DNA of 64,000 nucleotides, taken from contig NW_013657649.1 in assembly GCF_000142905.1 (NCBI RefSeq), positions 189,288-253,287 of the forward strand, in the 5' to 3' direction. A program made the position numbers and the translations under genes. The notes under the pieces are model-generated. The model ran no database searches. It was given only the letters and a program-made list of their open reading frames with translations, and was not told where the DNA came from. Source of the DNA: Thecamonas trahens ATCC 50062 (taxonomy: Eukaryota; Apusozoa; Apusomonadida; Apusomonadidae). Below, piece by piece: positions 27,201 to 36,839 of this stretch; the stretch's first letter is position 1, and each line of letters opens with the position of its first letter.

Positions 27201-29412
27201 ATCAACGGCGGCGGCCTTCTTACCCTTGCCCTTCTTGCCCTTCTTGCCCTTCTTGCCCTTCTTCTTGCCCTTCTTCTTACCGGCCTTGGCAGCATGGTCG
27301 GCGTAGTCGGTGTCGTACTCGGAAAGGTCGGAGCTTGAGCCGGACTTCTTCTTGTCCTTCCTGCCCTTCTTGCCCTTCTTACCCTTCTTCTTGCCCTTCT
27401 TCTTGCCGGCCTTGGAAGCATGGTCGGCGTAGTCGGTGTCGTACTCAGAGTAGTTGGAGCGAGCAGCAGCCTTGTCACCGGCATCGCCAGAAGAGACATC
27501 AACGGCGGCGGCCTTCTTGCCCTTGCCCTTCTTGCCCTTCTTACCCTTCTTCTTGCCCTTCTTCTTACCGGCCTTGGCTGCATGATCGGCGTAGTCGGTG
27601 TCGTACTCGGAAAGGTCGGAGCTTGAGCCGGACTTCTTCTTGCCCTTGCCCTTCTTGCCCTTGCCTGTCTTAAAGACGACATCGTTGTCATACGACGACA
27701 AATTTCGAGTGTAGTTCGCGTAGTCGGTGCCGTACTCGGATGCTGATCCACTGCGCTTGCCCTTGGCCTTCTTCTTGCCCTTGCCTTCCTTCTTCCCGTA
27801 GTTGCCGACATGCTCGTGGTTGACGTAGTCGGTGCCATACTCCGAGCCGTACGACGACGGGCCGTTGAACGAAGCGTAGTCCTTGTCGTACTCGGAGCCG
27901 TGCTCGGACTTGTGGTACACGTAGTCGTTATCATACGACGAAAAGCCGGGGCGGACAAGGTGATGAGCGTGATCGGTGTCGTACTCAGAGCCCGAACCCG
28001 AGCCCGACGAGTGGCCGGGCGCCCCAGCATGGTCTTTGGTGTCACCCGAGGAGACATCGACGGCTCCGGCCTTCTTGCCCTTGCCCTTTTTGCCCTTTTT
28101 GCCCTTTTTGCCCTTGCCCTTCTTGCCCTTCTTACCCTTCTTCTTGCCCTTCTTCTTACCGGCCTTGGCTGCATGATCGGCGTAGTCGGTGTCGTACTCG
28201 GAAAGGTCGGAGCTTGAGCCGGACTTCTTCTTGTCCTTGCCCTTCTTGCCCTTGCCTGTCCTTCTTCTTGCCCTTCTTCTTGCCGGCCTTGGAAGCATGG
28301 TCGGCGTAGTCGGTGTCGTACTCAGAGTAGTTGGAGCGAGCAGCAGCCTTGTCACCGGCATCACCGGAAGAGACATCAACGGCGGCGGCCTTCTTACCCT
28401 TGCCCTTCTTGCCCTTCTTGCCCTTCTTACCCTTCTTCTTGCCCTTCTTCTTGCCGGCCTTGGCAGCATGGTCGGCGTAGTCGGTGTCGTACTCGGAAAG
28501 GTCGGAGCTTGAGCCGGACTTCTTCTTGTCCTTCCTGCCCTTCTTGCCCTTCTTACCCTTCTTCTTGCCCTTCTTCTTGCCGGCCTTGGAAGCATGGTCG
28601 GCGTAGTCGGTGTCGTACTCAGAGTAGTTGGAGCGAGCAGCAGCCTTGTCACCGGCATCACCGGAAGAGACATCAACGGCGGCGGCCTTCTTACCCTTGC
28701 CCTTCTTGCCCTTCTTGCCCTTCTTACCCTTCTTCTTGCCCTTCTTCTTGCCGGCCTTGGCAGCATGGTCGGCGTAGTCGGTGTCGTACTCGGAAAGGTC
28801 GGAGCTTGAGCCGGACTTCTTCTTGCCCTTCTTGCCCTTCTTGCCCTTCTTACCCTTCTTCTTGCCCTTCTTCTTGCCGGCCTTGGAAGCATGGTCGGCG
28901 TAGTCGGTGTCGTACTCTGAGTAGTTGGAGCGAGCAGCAGCCTTGTCGCCAGCGTCACCGGAAGAGACATCAACGGCGGCAGCCTTCTTACCCTTGCCGC
29001 GCTTCTTCTTGCCCTTGGCCTTTCCCTCATGGTCGGCATAGTCGGTGTCATACTCGGAGAACGAGAACGACTTGGCGCCCTTGTCACCATCACTGGCTGT
29101 GTCCGGCACGTCGACCCGCGACGCTTTCTTGCGCGACGACGACGACGTAACCTTCTCATCGGATTCGGACGACGACGGCGAGCGCGACGGCGAGCGCGAC
29201 GGCGAGCGCGACGACGACGATGACGAAGAAGACGAAGACAACGAAACAGGGCACGAAGACGATGACGAGTACGCATTGAGCTTGACCTTGGTGGTTCCAG
29301 CGCCACGCTTAAAGTCGGTGTAGTCGGTGGCAATGTCCATGTCCATGTCCGAGTACCGCTCCCACGTGTAGGGATGGCGGTACCCGTCCCGGACGCCCCC
29401 ACGACGTGACAT
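24267..29412 (-). CDS. Giant Lys-rich protein with SEYDTDYADHA repeats
   Basis: Not recognised. From ATG 29412 (MSRRGGVRDGYRHPYTWERY) to the stop at 24267, about 1,700 codons including the gap. The N-terminus holds variant YxxDY motifs (DIATDYTDF) and a Ser/Arg-rich stretch. The body alternates two modules of about 45-50 residues: KKSGSSSDLSEYDTDYADHA and AAAVDVSSGDAGDKAAARSN followed by YSEYDTDYADHA, each joined by a (K)KKGKKGKKGK block. Near 27.7-28.0 kb the motif diverges (SSYDNDYVYHKSE, SEYGTDYVNHE). The C-terminus (GYTTEYAGEGYDHTVDYLKF) is unique. No signal peptide or membrane helix is visible. The frame changes near 28260 and again between about 25600 and 25720, where repeat copies show several indels, and 970 bases are missing. 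I treat it as one gene with assembly errors, but length and copy number are unreliable. Confidence 0.6.
24950..28990 (-). repeat. Tandem coding repeat array
   Basis: Repeat units of about 280-300 bp, each made of two related half-units, recur with very high identity on both sides of the assembly gap. Lys/Gly blocks vary in copy number (cttcttgcc units), while the SEYDTDYADHA and VDVSSGDAGDK segments are almost invariant. Confidence 0.85.
25871..26840. other. Assembly gap (970 N) inside the repeat array
   Basis: Run of N within near-identical repeats, so its stated length may not reflect the genome. Confidence 0.99.
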
Positions 29413-29702
29413 CTGCACCCTCCAATGCCACCCCCATCCTCACACGTCAGTCTTCCTGTCCTCCACCAACCATGTTCCCCAAAGAGAGTGCGAGCATGCA
29501 AGCGAGAGAGCGCAGCGCGCCCACGCTGGCAAGCCGCCAACTTCACCGCCTGCTCGACACCACCCACCACAGCGCCCACCTCCACCCCAGCCCCCCCTCA
29601 AGCAAGCCCATTCCCATCCAGCCCATCTCCATCACGTTTTCTTCCATTACCCACAACCCGCTATCCCCTGCCTCCCTCCATGTCCACACTAGCCCCCGGG
29701 CC
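29413..29702. other. Divergent promoter between repeat protein and coiled-coil gene
   Basis: 290 bp between divergent start codons, C-rich on the plus strand, with no coding frame or recognised element. Confidence 0.5.
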
Positions 29703-31323
29703 ATGGCGGGCGACCCACCCCGAACCACTCCGGAAGTCAACGAACAATGCACAGGTAAACGAGTGGTGTGGCTGGAATGGCTCAAAATTTGTAAGTAACA
29801 TGACAGCCGCCACCACCATACTTTGCCCATCAGACCTGACAGACTCGCCAACCGAACCGAGCCGACGGACGAGCCGAACTGCCTGACACAGCCGGCCACA
29901 CCATCATCATCTATGTCTTTCGCCTCATCTTATCTGCCTTTGCAATCGCCACTGCCACTACAGTTCGGTATACATACACTATCAACACCATCCCGATCCT
30001 CTGATCCCCCCCCCCCCCCCCCCCCCCTCCCCGGACGTTGAACCCGCCTCGGGCACAACCGCCTGCGCCTCTAGCCCCTGGCACCGGGTCACTCGCAGTC
30101 ACTCGCTCACTAGCAATAGTGGCAGTTGGTGGTAGTGATGATCACCCACACCACTACAGATGCCAGGGACACGGACTGGGGGTGGGAGTGGCTCGCTGGC
30201 CCGGCTACGGGCACAAGTTGCCATGCTCCGGGCGCAGGTCGAGGAGGGCGAAGAGGCCCGGGCCGTCGTCGAAGTCGCCCGTGACGCCTACAAGCTGCAG
30301 GTCTCTGAGCTGGAAGCCCAGCTGGCTGACGCCACGCTGTCCATCTCGCGCCTGGAGCGCGAGGTCCGAGACGGTTCGCGGAAGCTCCACTCGGAGTTGA
30401 CTCGTGAGCAGGCTGCGCTTGCTCAGCGCTCGGAGCTGGCCTCGATGAAGGACGCACAGATCCGTGCGCTGCGGGCACAGGTTGCCGAGCTCGACGCGCT
30501 CTCGGTAACCCATGACGAGGTCATGACTCTGGGCGATGAGCTCTCGCTCGACGCCTCCATGTCTGACTTTTCTGCCTTTTCGCTCCTCGCCCCATCCGAG
30601 AGTGGCGGCGATGACGGCCTCTCGCGCTCTGAGCTCCGGGTCAAGCTCGCAGAGCTGCGCCGGGCGCTCAAAGTCTCCCGCCGTCGGACTTCCGAGCTAG
30701 CCGAGGCCAACACCTCGCTGACCGACCAGCTGATGCGGGCCCAGGAGTTCTCACGCATCACCGCTGTCCAGAATAGGGCACTGCGCAAGCAAATGGGACT
30801 CGCCCCGGCCGACGACGAGGAGGGCTACATCTCCGACTACTCGCGCTCATCCATGGCCCACACTCTCATCCGCGAGAACAAGGCCCTGCGCGACGAAATG
30901 GCCGCCGCCCACGAACACAATTCGGTCCTGGTAGCCAAGATCAAGGAGCAGACCCACACCGCCGAGCTCCGCGACCGCGCTGCCGCCCAACAAGCTCGCA
31001 ATCTCGCTGCCGCCCGCTCGCGCTTTGATGCCGAGAAGCGGAACCTCGAGCTCCAGCAGGAGGTCCGCGACCTCCGCCTCAAGCTTGAGCGCGTCGAGGC
31101 CGAGGCCGAGGCTGCCGCCGTCGAGGACGTTCAGGCTGTCGCTGCCACTGAGGCTCGCGTCAAAGCCAAGTATCGCACTGCTCTCGTCAAGGCCAAGAAG
31201 CGGCTCTTCCTCTACCGCCGTAAGATCTCCCAGCTCGAGGCCATCATCGCCCGCCTCCGCAAGGAGCTCACAGATTTCAAGGGCACCGTCCGTAACCTCA
31301 AGGCCTACATTCTCCGCACATAG
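29703..31323 (+). CDS. Coiled-coil protein, two exons
   Basis: Not recognised beyond its fold. Exon 1 is 29703-29754 (MAGDPPRTTPEVNEQCT plus one base) and ends in the donor ACAG|GTAAAC. Exon 2 is 30167-31323 after the acceptor TGCCAG. The phases agree (one base plus two) and give TGTRTGGGSGSLARLRAQ. The 412 bp intron contains a run of about 19 C (30008-30027). The 402-residue product is almost wholly coiled coil: residues about 30-130 (LRAQVAMLRAQVEEGEEARA, QALVSELEAQLADA), a short break (SMSDFSAFSLLAPSESGGDD), then about 170-390 (LAELRRALKVSRRRTSEL, ENKALRDEMAAAHEHNSVL, KRLFLYRRKISQLEAIIARL). Likely a structural or tethering protein. Without the first exon the only start would be ATG 30160 in the acceptor, which looks less natural. 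Confidence 0.75.
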
Positions 31324-31529
31324 CCTCACCATGAACCCATACCTACCTCCGATCGATCCCCCAGCTCGCCGCGACGCCCGACCAAAAACCAGCCACGAGC
31401 TAGCGACTACCTCCCCGGACAGCTAGCGTCCTTGGCCGCAGCCACAGCCACTGCACTACGCAGCTCCCCCAAACCCGCCCGCCCACCTCACCCCAACCCA
31501 CCCCACCTCACCTCACTCTACACTCCACA

Positions 31530-33302
31530 ATGGACAAACCATCCCTCAAGCGCAAGCGGTCGCTGTCAGACGCACCGCCGTCACCCTCGGGCGCCTGGTC
31601 GCGGCACACGTCGCAGACACACGGCGAGGACTACTGGTTCAACAGCAAGACGGGCAAGCAGATCTGGGTTCGCGAGCTGGTGGCAAAGCGGGAGAAGCAG
31701 GAAGCTTCCGAGGCCGGCCTGGGCGTGAAGCGCCACAAGGGACTGTCGCCAGCCACCGCCATGGGTGCCGGCCCGCTAGCAGGCGCTGCCCCGGTTACAA
31801 ACTCGACGCACATGGGCTCGGCGTCGTCGCTGGCGTCGGGCGCGGCGGCAGCAGCGTCAACCCCGGTGGCGCCACCGAGTGGCGCTAGTGTGGGCGAGTT
31901 CGGCAGCGCGACGGCAGACGAGGGGGCAGGGCCGTCGGGCGAGGGAGCTCGGTCGTACGAGGAGATTCTGCAGATCAACACGACGTGGCTCCCGCACTGC
32001 ACGCCGCGCAACGTGACGGACAAGTTCCTCGAGTTCTTTGCGCCGCTTCACATCCTCACGCTCCGGCAGCGGGTCTCCGAGTACCACATCAAGGTGGAAC
32101 TCGGCGGCGACGAGTCGCTGGCCGAGGGCATGCTCTATCCGCCGGACTGCCCGCATGTGGCTGTCATGCGCCAGCAGCGGACCAAGATGCTCCGCAACGA
32201 CATCAAGCAGCTGTGCGTGGCCGAGGGTGGCCTCTCCAAGGAGCCGGCGATGTGCTACGACCGGTGGATGTTTGTGCAAAAGCTGCTGGAGGATCCAGGC
32301 TTTGCCAAGGACCCAGTCCTGCCCAACACAGCCATCTTTGATGTCAACCTCGTCAAGGAGCTCATGGCTGCCGGCATGAACTACGACGTGGCGCGATCGA
32401 TTGTGGACCAGTTTGTGGGCGCGGTGGCCAAGACCGTCGACACCATTGCTGCTGAGCCGCGCTGTGAGATGGGCGGCCGCTGCACGGCAGGTACGCAGGG
32501 TATCCACACCCGCGGAATGCAGACGACAACGTACCAGGACGGCGAGGAGATTACGGTGGCGGCATCCGAGGTCTCGTGGAACCAGAGCAAGTTTCTGGTC
32601 GAGTTTGAAAAGTACAACGAGCTGCTGGCTCGGTACAAGCGGGCGAACGAGGGGCAGGTCGACGAGAGCGGCGAGCCGATCCCGTTTTCGATGGAAACCT
32701 TTCTGTGGCACTTCTTCATTCTGCTTGTCCGCTATGAAGCGCTCGGCGCCGGCTCGTACCAGGCGGCGCTCCCGCGCTCAGCCTTTGGTGTTCTCCAGCG
32801 GCGGCTGGGCGTGACGACCGAGTGCTTTGCCTCGCCGCTCAATGCCACCCTCGAGCAGTACCACTCGGCGTACTACGACACAGATATTGCGTTTGGCTCG
32901 TTTGGCTCGTTCTTTGACTCGTACCCGGAAGAGGGCTCGTTTGAGGCGAACCCGCCGTTTGTGGAGGAGACCATGAAGGCTATGATCGAGCACCTTGACG
33001 ATCTCTTCTCGCGCTCAGCCAAGCCGCTCTCGTTTGTGGTCATCATCCCGGCGTGGCGCGACGCCGACGCGTGGCGCATGCTTGCCGAGTCGCCGTACAT
33101 GCGCCGCATGTTTGAGATGCCCAAGCGCGGCCACCGCTACGTCGTCGGCCGCCAGCACATTGTCCGCCGCAACAAGACTCGCGACTTTGTAGCCCCGTTT
33201 GGCACCGGCGTCTTTGTCCTGCAGAACGATGCGGGCGCTGGCCGCTGGCCGGCCGATGACGCTTTCCAGAAGGAGTTCTTCCACGCCTTTGCCAACGGAT
33301 AG
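31530..33302 (+). CDS. PCIF1: PCIF1/CAPAM, mRNA cap-adjacent m6Am methyltransferase
   Basis: PCIF1 binds the phosphorylated RNA polymerase II tail through a WW domain and methylates N6 of cap-adjacent 2'-O-methyladenosine in nascent mRNA. This 590-residue product has a WW-like segment at about residues 20-50 (EDYWFNSKTGKQIWVREL) after a basic nuclear-localisation-like start (KPSLKRKRSLS). A low-complexity linker reaches residue 135. Then comes the helical and methyltransferase region: MLRNDIKQLCVAEGG, LWHFFILLVRYEALGAGSYQ, FGVLQRRLGVTTECFASPLN, FGSFGSFFDSYPEEGSFEAN and the catalytic NPPF motif at about 473 (EANPPFVEET). Conserved downstream elements include SFVVIIPAWRD and HIVRRNKTRDFVAPFGTGVF. 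The second Trp position of the WW is spaced unusually, so CTD binding is less certain than catalysis. Its stop lies 53 bp from that of the convergent RSL1D1-like gene. Confidence 0.92.
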   Translation: MDKPSLKRKRSLSDAPPSPSGAWSRHTSQTHGEDYWFNSKTGKQIWVRELVAKREKQEASEAGLGVKRHKGLSPATAMGAGPLAGAAPVTNSTHMGSASSLASGAAAAASTPVAPPSGASVGEFGSATADEGAGPSGEGARSYEEILQINTTWLPHCTPRNVTDKFLEFFAPLHILTLRQRVSEYHIKVELGGDESLAEGMLYPPDCPHVAVMRQQRTKMLRNDIKQLCVAEGGLSKEPAMCYDRWMFVQKLLEDPGFAKDPVLPNTAIFDVNLVKELMAAGMNYDVARSIVDQFVGAVAKTVDTIAAEPRCEMGGRCTAGTQGIHTRGMQTTTYQDGEEITVAASEVSWNQSKFLVEFEKYNELLARYKRANEGQVDESGEPIPFSMETFLWHFFILLVRYEALGAGSYQAALPRSAFGVLQRRLGVTTECFASPLNATLEQYHSAYYDTDIAFGSFGSFFDSYPEEGSFEANPPFVEETMKAMIEHLDDLFSRSAKPLSFVVIIPAWRDADAWRMLAESPYMRRMFEMPKRGHRYVVGRQHIVRRNKTRDFVAPFGTGVFVLQNDAGAGRWPADDAFQKEFFHAFANG

Positions 33303-33355
33303 GCGTTGTTTGCCGGTCAAGGCGGGCCAGGCTTGCCCCTACTGGACTGCGGCAT

Positions 33356-34477
33356 TTACTTCTTGCGGCGCTTGCGCGAGCGGGTGACCCGCGGGGCCTC
33401 CTCGGCGACGGCGTCCTCCTCGGCGGCGGCGTCCTCCTCGGCGGCGGCGTCCTCCTCGGCGGCGGCGGCGTCGTCATCGGCGGTCTTGCCCTTGGACTTG
33501 GCCTTGCCGGAGCGTGCGCGCTTCTTGCCGGTAGTTTGATCGGCCTCGGCCTCGGTCTCGGGCTCCTTGACCTTCTTAGCATCCTTGGTCGTCTTCGCCT
33601 TCTTGGCCTTCTTGGTCTCGGCAGACTCGGCGGGCTTGGACGACTTCTTCGCCTTGCTGCTGACGATCGAGTTGTCGGTGTCAAGATCTGCGATCCAGCC
33701 GATGGGGTTCTTGGCGCGGCGGTTGCTCTCAATTCGCTTGATCTCGGCTTCGGTGGGCTTGACGACGGCGTCGGACGACACATTCGTCTTGGCCTTGTAA
33801 ACTGGAAGAGCGACCGAGTCGCGGGTCTTGATGTGCATGGACCGGAAGTTGTCCCAGCCACCAGGAACGATCTTGGCGGCAGCCTTTGCGGCCGCAACGG
33901 CGTTGGCCACCAGCTTGTCCTCGTCCCACGAGGCGTAGCCAATCTTCAGCGAGAAGCTCACGCCACGCGTGAGGTAGAGCTGGATGGAGGAAAAGGCGCG
34001 GGCGAGCGACTTGCGGACCGACGATCCCGGCTGCATATCCACCATGGTCGGCAGGCGCTTCTTGGTGTAGAACTTCTTGCCGAGCCGCTTAGGCAGCTGC
34101 TGCATGATGCGCGAGTCGGCGAGAAACATGTCGTACGAGGCCAAAAGCACACGCCTCGCCTCGTACGTGTACGTCATCTCGCCCAGACCGGCCACATCGA
34201 TGACGTTGAGGTTGCCCTTGAGCCCGAGCTCCTCGGCAGTCTCACGGATCTTGTCCTCGTACGCCGACGCCGGGTCCTTGACAATGAAGCAGATGTCCGT
34301 ATCCGCCTCCACCAGCGAGTGCGGGACAGGGAGCGAGTACGGGTTCGTCCGCGCCGCCACCGGCGGCCGATGCAGGCCGAGGGTGAGGTAGATGGGCGTC
34401 TCGTCGGCACCCAGCAGGCCCTCGACACCCTCCTTGTCTGCGATGCTCTTCTCCACAAACGCGATCAGCGCCTGCAT
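33356..34477 (-). CDS. RSL1D1/Utp30-like ribosomal L1-fold nucleolar protein
   Basis: This family has the ribosomal protein L1 fold and acts in nucleolar ribosome assembly. The L1-like domain covers about residues 20-255: ETPIYLTLGLHRPP, DTDICFIVKDPASAYEDKI, then the family hallmark YDMFLADSRIMQQLPKRLGK, FYTKKRLPTMVDM, then IQLYLTRGVSFSLKIGYASW. The C-terminal third is lysine- and alanine-rich (SKAKKSSKPAESAETKKAKK), ending in acidic AAAEED repeats and a basic tail RVTRSRKRRKK, typical of nucleolar proteins. The product has 373 residues. An in-frame stop upstream of ATG 34477 supports this start. Confidence 0.87.
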   Translation of the reverse strand: MQALIAFVEKSIADKEGVEGLLGADETPIYLTLGLHRPPVAARTNPYSLPVPHSLVEADTDICFIVKDPASAYEDKIRETAEELGLKGNLNVIDVAGLGEMTYTYEARRVLLASYDMFLADSRIMQQLPKRLGKKFYTKKRLPTMVDMQPGSSVRKSLARAFSSIQLYLTRGVSFSLKIGYASWDEDKLVANAVAAAKAAAKIVPGGWDNFRSMHIKTRDSVALPVYKAKTNVSSDAVVKPTEAEIKRIESNRRAKNPIGWIADLDTDNSIVSSKAKKSSKPAESAETKKAKKAKTTKDAKKVKEPETEAEADQTTGKKRARSGKAKSKGKTADDDAAAAEEDAAAEEDAAAEEDAVAEEAPRVTRSRKRRKK

Positions 34478-35002
34478 GGCGTGCGCAGTCTGTTCTCCAC
34501 ATCCTCATCCCCATGTGAGTCCCCCCCCCCCCCCCCAGCCTGATTATTGGAAATTAAAATCAGTACAAGATATCCTGCCACCCCCCCCCCTCTATGCCCC
34601 CCCCCCCTCCCCTACTCCCCCCCTCCCCTACTCCCCTCCCTCCCCCCCTCCTCCTCTTCCCTCTTCCCTCTCCCCTTCCTTCTCACTATGAACACTCTCT
34701 CCGGATACGTACCCGCTTTGAGGAAAGCTTGGGCATGGCAAAGCGAATGAGTGAGATGCAGACTGGTGGGGTGCGGTTGGCCAGTGGTTGGCTGGTGCGA
34801 GCAGGGAGCACTGTCGGCCATTCGGCCATTCGGCTACTCGGCCATTCGGCTCCTCGGCCATCCGTCTTGCCTCTCCCTCCGTCCTTGTCCAGGACATCAT
34901 CAGATGGCAAACATAGTGGGATGGTGGTCAAGTCAGTGACATCAATTGCATTCAGCCCCATCGCCGGTCTATGGCCGTGTGGTAGCCCAAAGGGGGGGGA
35001 GG
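34478..35002. other. Intergenic region upstream of the RSL1D1-like gene, with an 8 bp repeat
   Basis: Contains a C run at about 34517-34532, long CT-rich DNA (34575-34680) and six copies of an octamer (ggccattc, variants ggctactc, ggctcctc) at 34816-34863. No credible coding frame on either strand. Confidence 0.6.
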
Positions 35003-36778
35003 CTACGGGGCGCGACGGAGCGGGCTGCCGCCGGTGCTGCGGATCTGGAGGCTGAGCGACGGCGGGACGGTGGCGGAGAGGCTCGCTGCGTCTGCTGATG
35101 GAGCGAGGGAGATGGCGAGCGTCTTGAGCGAGGGTGCGGCATGAGCCAATGATGCGATGGCGCTGGGCGTAAAGGTGAGGATGCCAGTGAGCTTGAGGTC
35201 GCGGAGGGCGCAGGCCTGTGCAGCAGGCGAGGCCGCCAGGAGGGGGAGGATGGCATCAGTGACGCTTGGGAGCGAGGCAAGCGAGAGCGAGCGGAGCTTG
35301 GCCGAGGAGGCTTGGCCGATGATAGCACTGACGGCGTCATCGTCGAGAGCAACGCATCGGGCGAGGTCCAACCGGACCAGCGCCGGAAAGGCCGAGCCGA
35401 GAACGGTAGCGGCGGCATGACCAAGCTTGTCGCAGCCGGCAAGCGAGAGCTCTCTCAGTGAAGGCCCTAGAGTGCTGGCAAGCTGGGCCACGCCGCCTTC
35501 GGTGAGGTGCGAGACATCGCTGAGATTGAGCCGCTGCAGCGCCGGCGCGCCGGCGGCAATAAAGGCGAGCGCCTTGTCAGTCAAGTGCTGGCAGGCCGAG
35601 AGATTGAGATGGGTGAGCGCAGCACCGCCGCCGTCAGCGAGTAGCAGCTGCACGCCGCGATCTGTAACGGCGCGGCAGACCGAGGCAGTGAGCGAGGCCA
35701 ACGACGGCGGGCCACCCCACGGCGCGGGCCACTGTGGCGACGGCCGCCACGCATGCTGTAGCGGCGAGAGCGGCGGGGCGATGAGGGTGCTGTCGGCTAC
35801 CGACATCGCAGAGGTATCATCACCATAAACAGAGCCGAGCAGCAGGCCCATGTACCGGAACGATCGGTCGGTGGCGCCTGCAGGGTTGATGCGGATCTTG
35901 GGCGCGAGCCGGACCAGCCGCGGTACCGCAAAGTGCAGCGAGGTGTCGGTGAAGCGAGTATGCGAGAGCAATGCCGTCCACACAGCCTCCAGCTGCGGTG
36001 TGGCAATCAGAGCCTTGCGCCAGGCCCAGCAGACCCGCGAGGCCGGGACAAGGACGGACTCGGGCGGCGATGCGACGAGTACAATCCGCACAAGCAGCGA
36101 GGCGGGGAGCGCGTCCCAAGTGGAAGCAGGTGAGCGCGCAGCATCGTCAGGAGTTAGAGCGGGGGCATGATTAACAGCTGTTGGTGGCACCGGGGGGCTG
36201 TCGGCTGCGATGGAGGCGGGCGGCGGCGACAGCGGCAGCGGCGGCAGCGGGCGCTGGAGGCGGGCAATGCGACGAGAGGCGTCAGCTGGCGGGGGCGGAG
36301 GCGAATTTCCCAGCAACCGCGCAGTGTGCGAAGCGGCTGCCGCGTGTAGGCGCTCTGCGGCCACCGCAGCAGCTCGCTCGGCGTCGAGGGCGACGCGGAG
36401 GGTGTGGACCGAGGCGCGCAGGTCTGTGGCTTCGCGCTCTGCGGCGTCGCGCGCAGCGTGTGCAGCGGCCAGCTCGTCACGAAGAAGCTGCGTGGCGGCA
36501 GTAGCGGCAGCTTGAGTGGCAGCGGCGTCGGCTTGGGCGGCAGCAGCAGCGGCTTGGGCGGCAGCGGCATCAGTGCGAGCCGCTGCGAGAGCCTGAGTGA
36601 GGCCGGCGGCGGCAACCTCGTACTCGTCGAGCTCACTCTCGCAGCGGCGCAGCTCGTCGGTGAGGGCAGCGCATGCGGCGCATGGAGGGGGTGAGGATGA
36701 GGATATAGAGGACGACATGGGCGGGGGGAGGGAGGGGGGGGGGGAGTCCGGTGGTTGTGGGGAGAACTGGGCGGACAA
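35003..36778 (-). CDS. F-box and leucine-rich-repeat protein
   Basis: F-box/LRR proteins are substrate receptors of SCF ubiquitin ligases: the F-box binds Skp1 and the repeats bind the target. Of 591 residues, about 30-165 form an Ala/Glu-rich coiled coil (LTQALAAARTDAAAAQAAAA). A Pro-rich linker follows. An F-box-like segment lies at about 217-270 (TWDALPASLLVRIVLVASPP, VCWAWRKALI, TPQLEAVW). From about 375, LRRs of the cysteine-containing type are visible (LTHLNLSACQHLTDKALAFI, LQRLNLSDVSHLTEGGV, LRELSLAGCDKLG, LVRLDLARCVALDDDAV, LRSLSLASLPSVTDAI). The start at 36778 lies only 61 bp from the stop of the upstream cyclase gene on the same strand, and an internal ATG (MSSSISSSS) is also possible. 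Confidence 0.78.
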   Translation of the reverse strand: MSAQFSPQPPDSPPPSLPPPMSSSISSSSPPPCAACAALTDELRRCESELDEYEVAAAGLTQALAAARTDAAAAQAAAAAAQADAAATQAAATAATQLLRDELAAAHAARDAAEREATDLRASVHTLRVALDAERAAAVAAERLHAAAASHTARLLGNSPPPPPADASRRIARLQRPLPPLPLSPPPASIAADSPPVPPTAVNHAPALTPDDAARSPASTWDALPASLLVRIVLVASPPESVLVPASRVCWAWRKALIATPQLEAVWTALLSHTRFTDTSLHFAVPRLVRLAPKIRINPAGATDRSFRYMGLLLGSVYGDDTSAMSVADSTLIAPPLSPLQHAWRPSPQWPAPWGGPPSLASLTASVCRAVTDRGVQLLLADGGGAALTHLNLSACQHLTDKALAFIAAGAPALQRLNLSDVSHLTEGGVAQLASTLGPSLRELSLAGCDKLGHAAATVLGSAFPALVRLDLARCVALDDDAVSAIIGQASSAKLRSLSLASLPSVTDAILPLLAASPAAQACALRDLKLTGILTFTPSAIASLAHAAPSLKTLAISLAPSADAASLSATVPPSLSLQIRSTGGSPLRRAP

Positions 36779-36839
36779 AGCAGGGGGGGAGGGGGGGAGG
36801 GGAGTAGTGTGTGAGTGTTAGGGCAAAGGGCGTGGGCAT

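Noticed and set aside
25608-27673. Long plus-strand Ser/Cys/Arg-rich frames antisense to the repeat protein
   Set aside because: They arise from the complement of Lys/Gly repeats and partly span the N gap; composition is artefactual.
24950-28990. CRISPR-like or satellite array
   Set aside because: The repeats keep an open reading frame, vary by whole codons and encode a consistent protein; no spacer-repeat structure.
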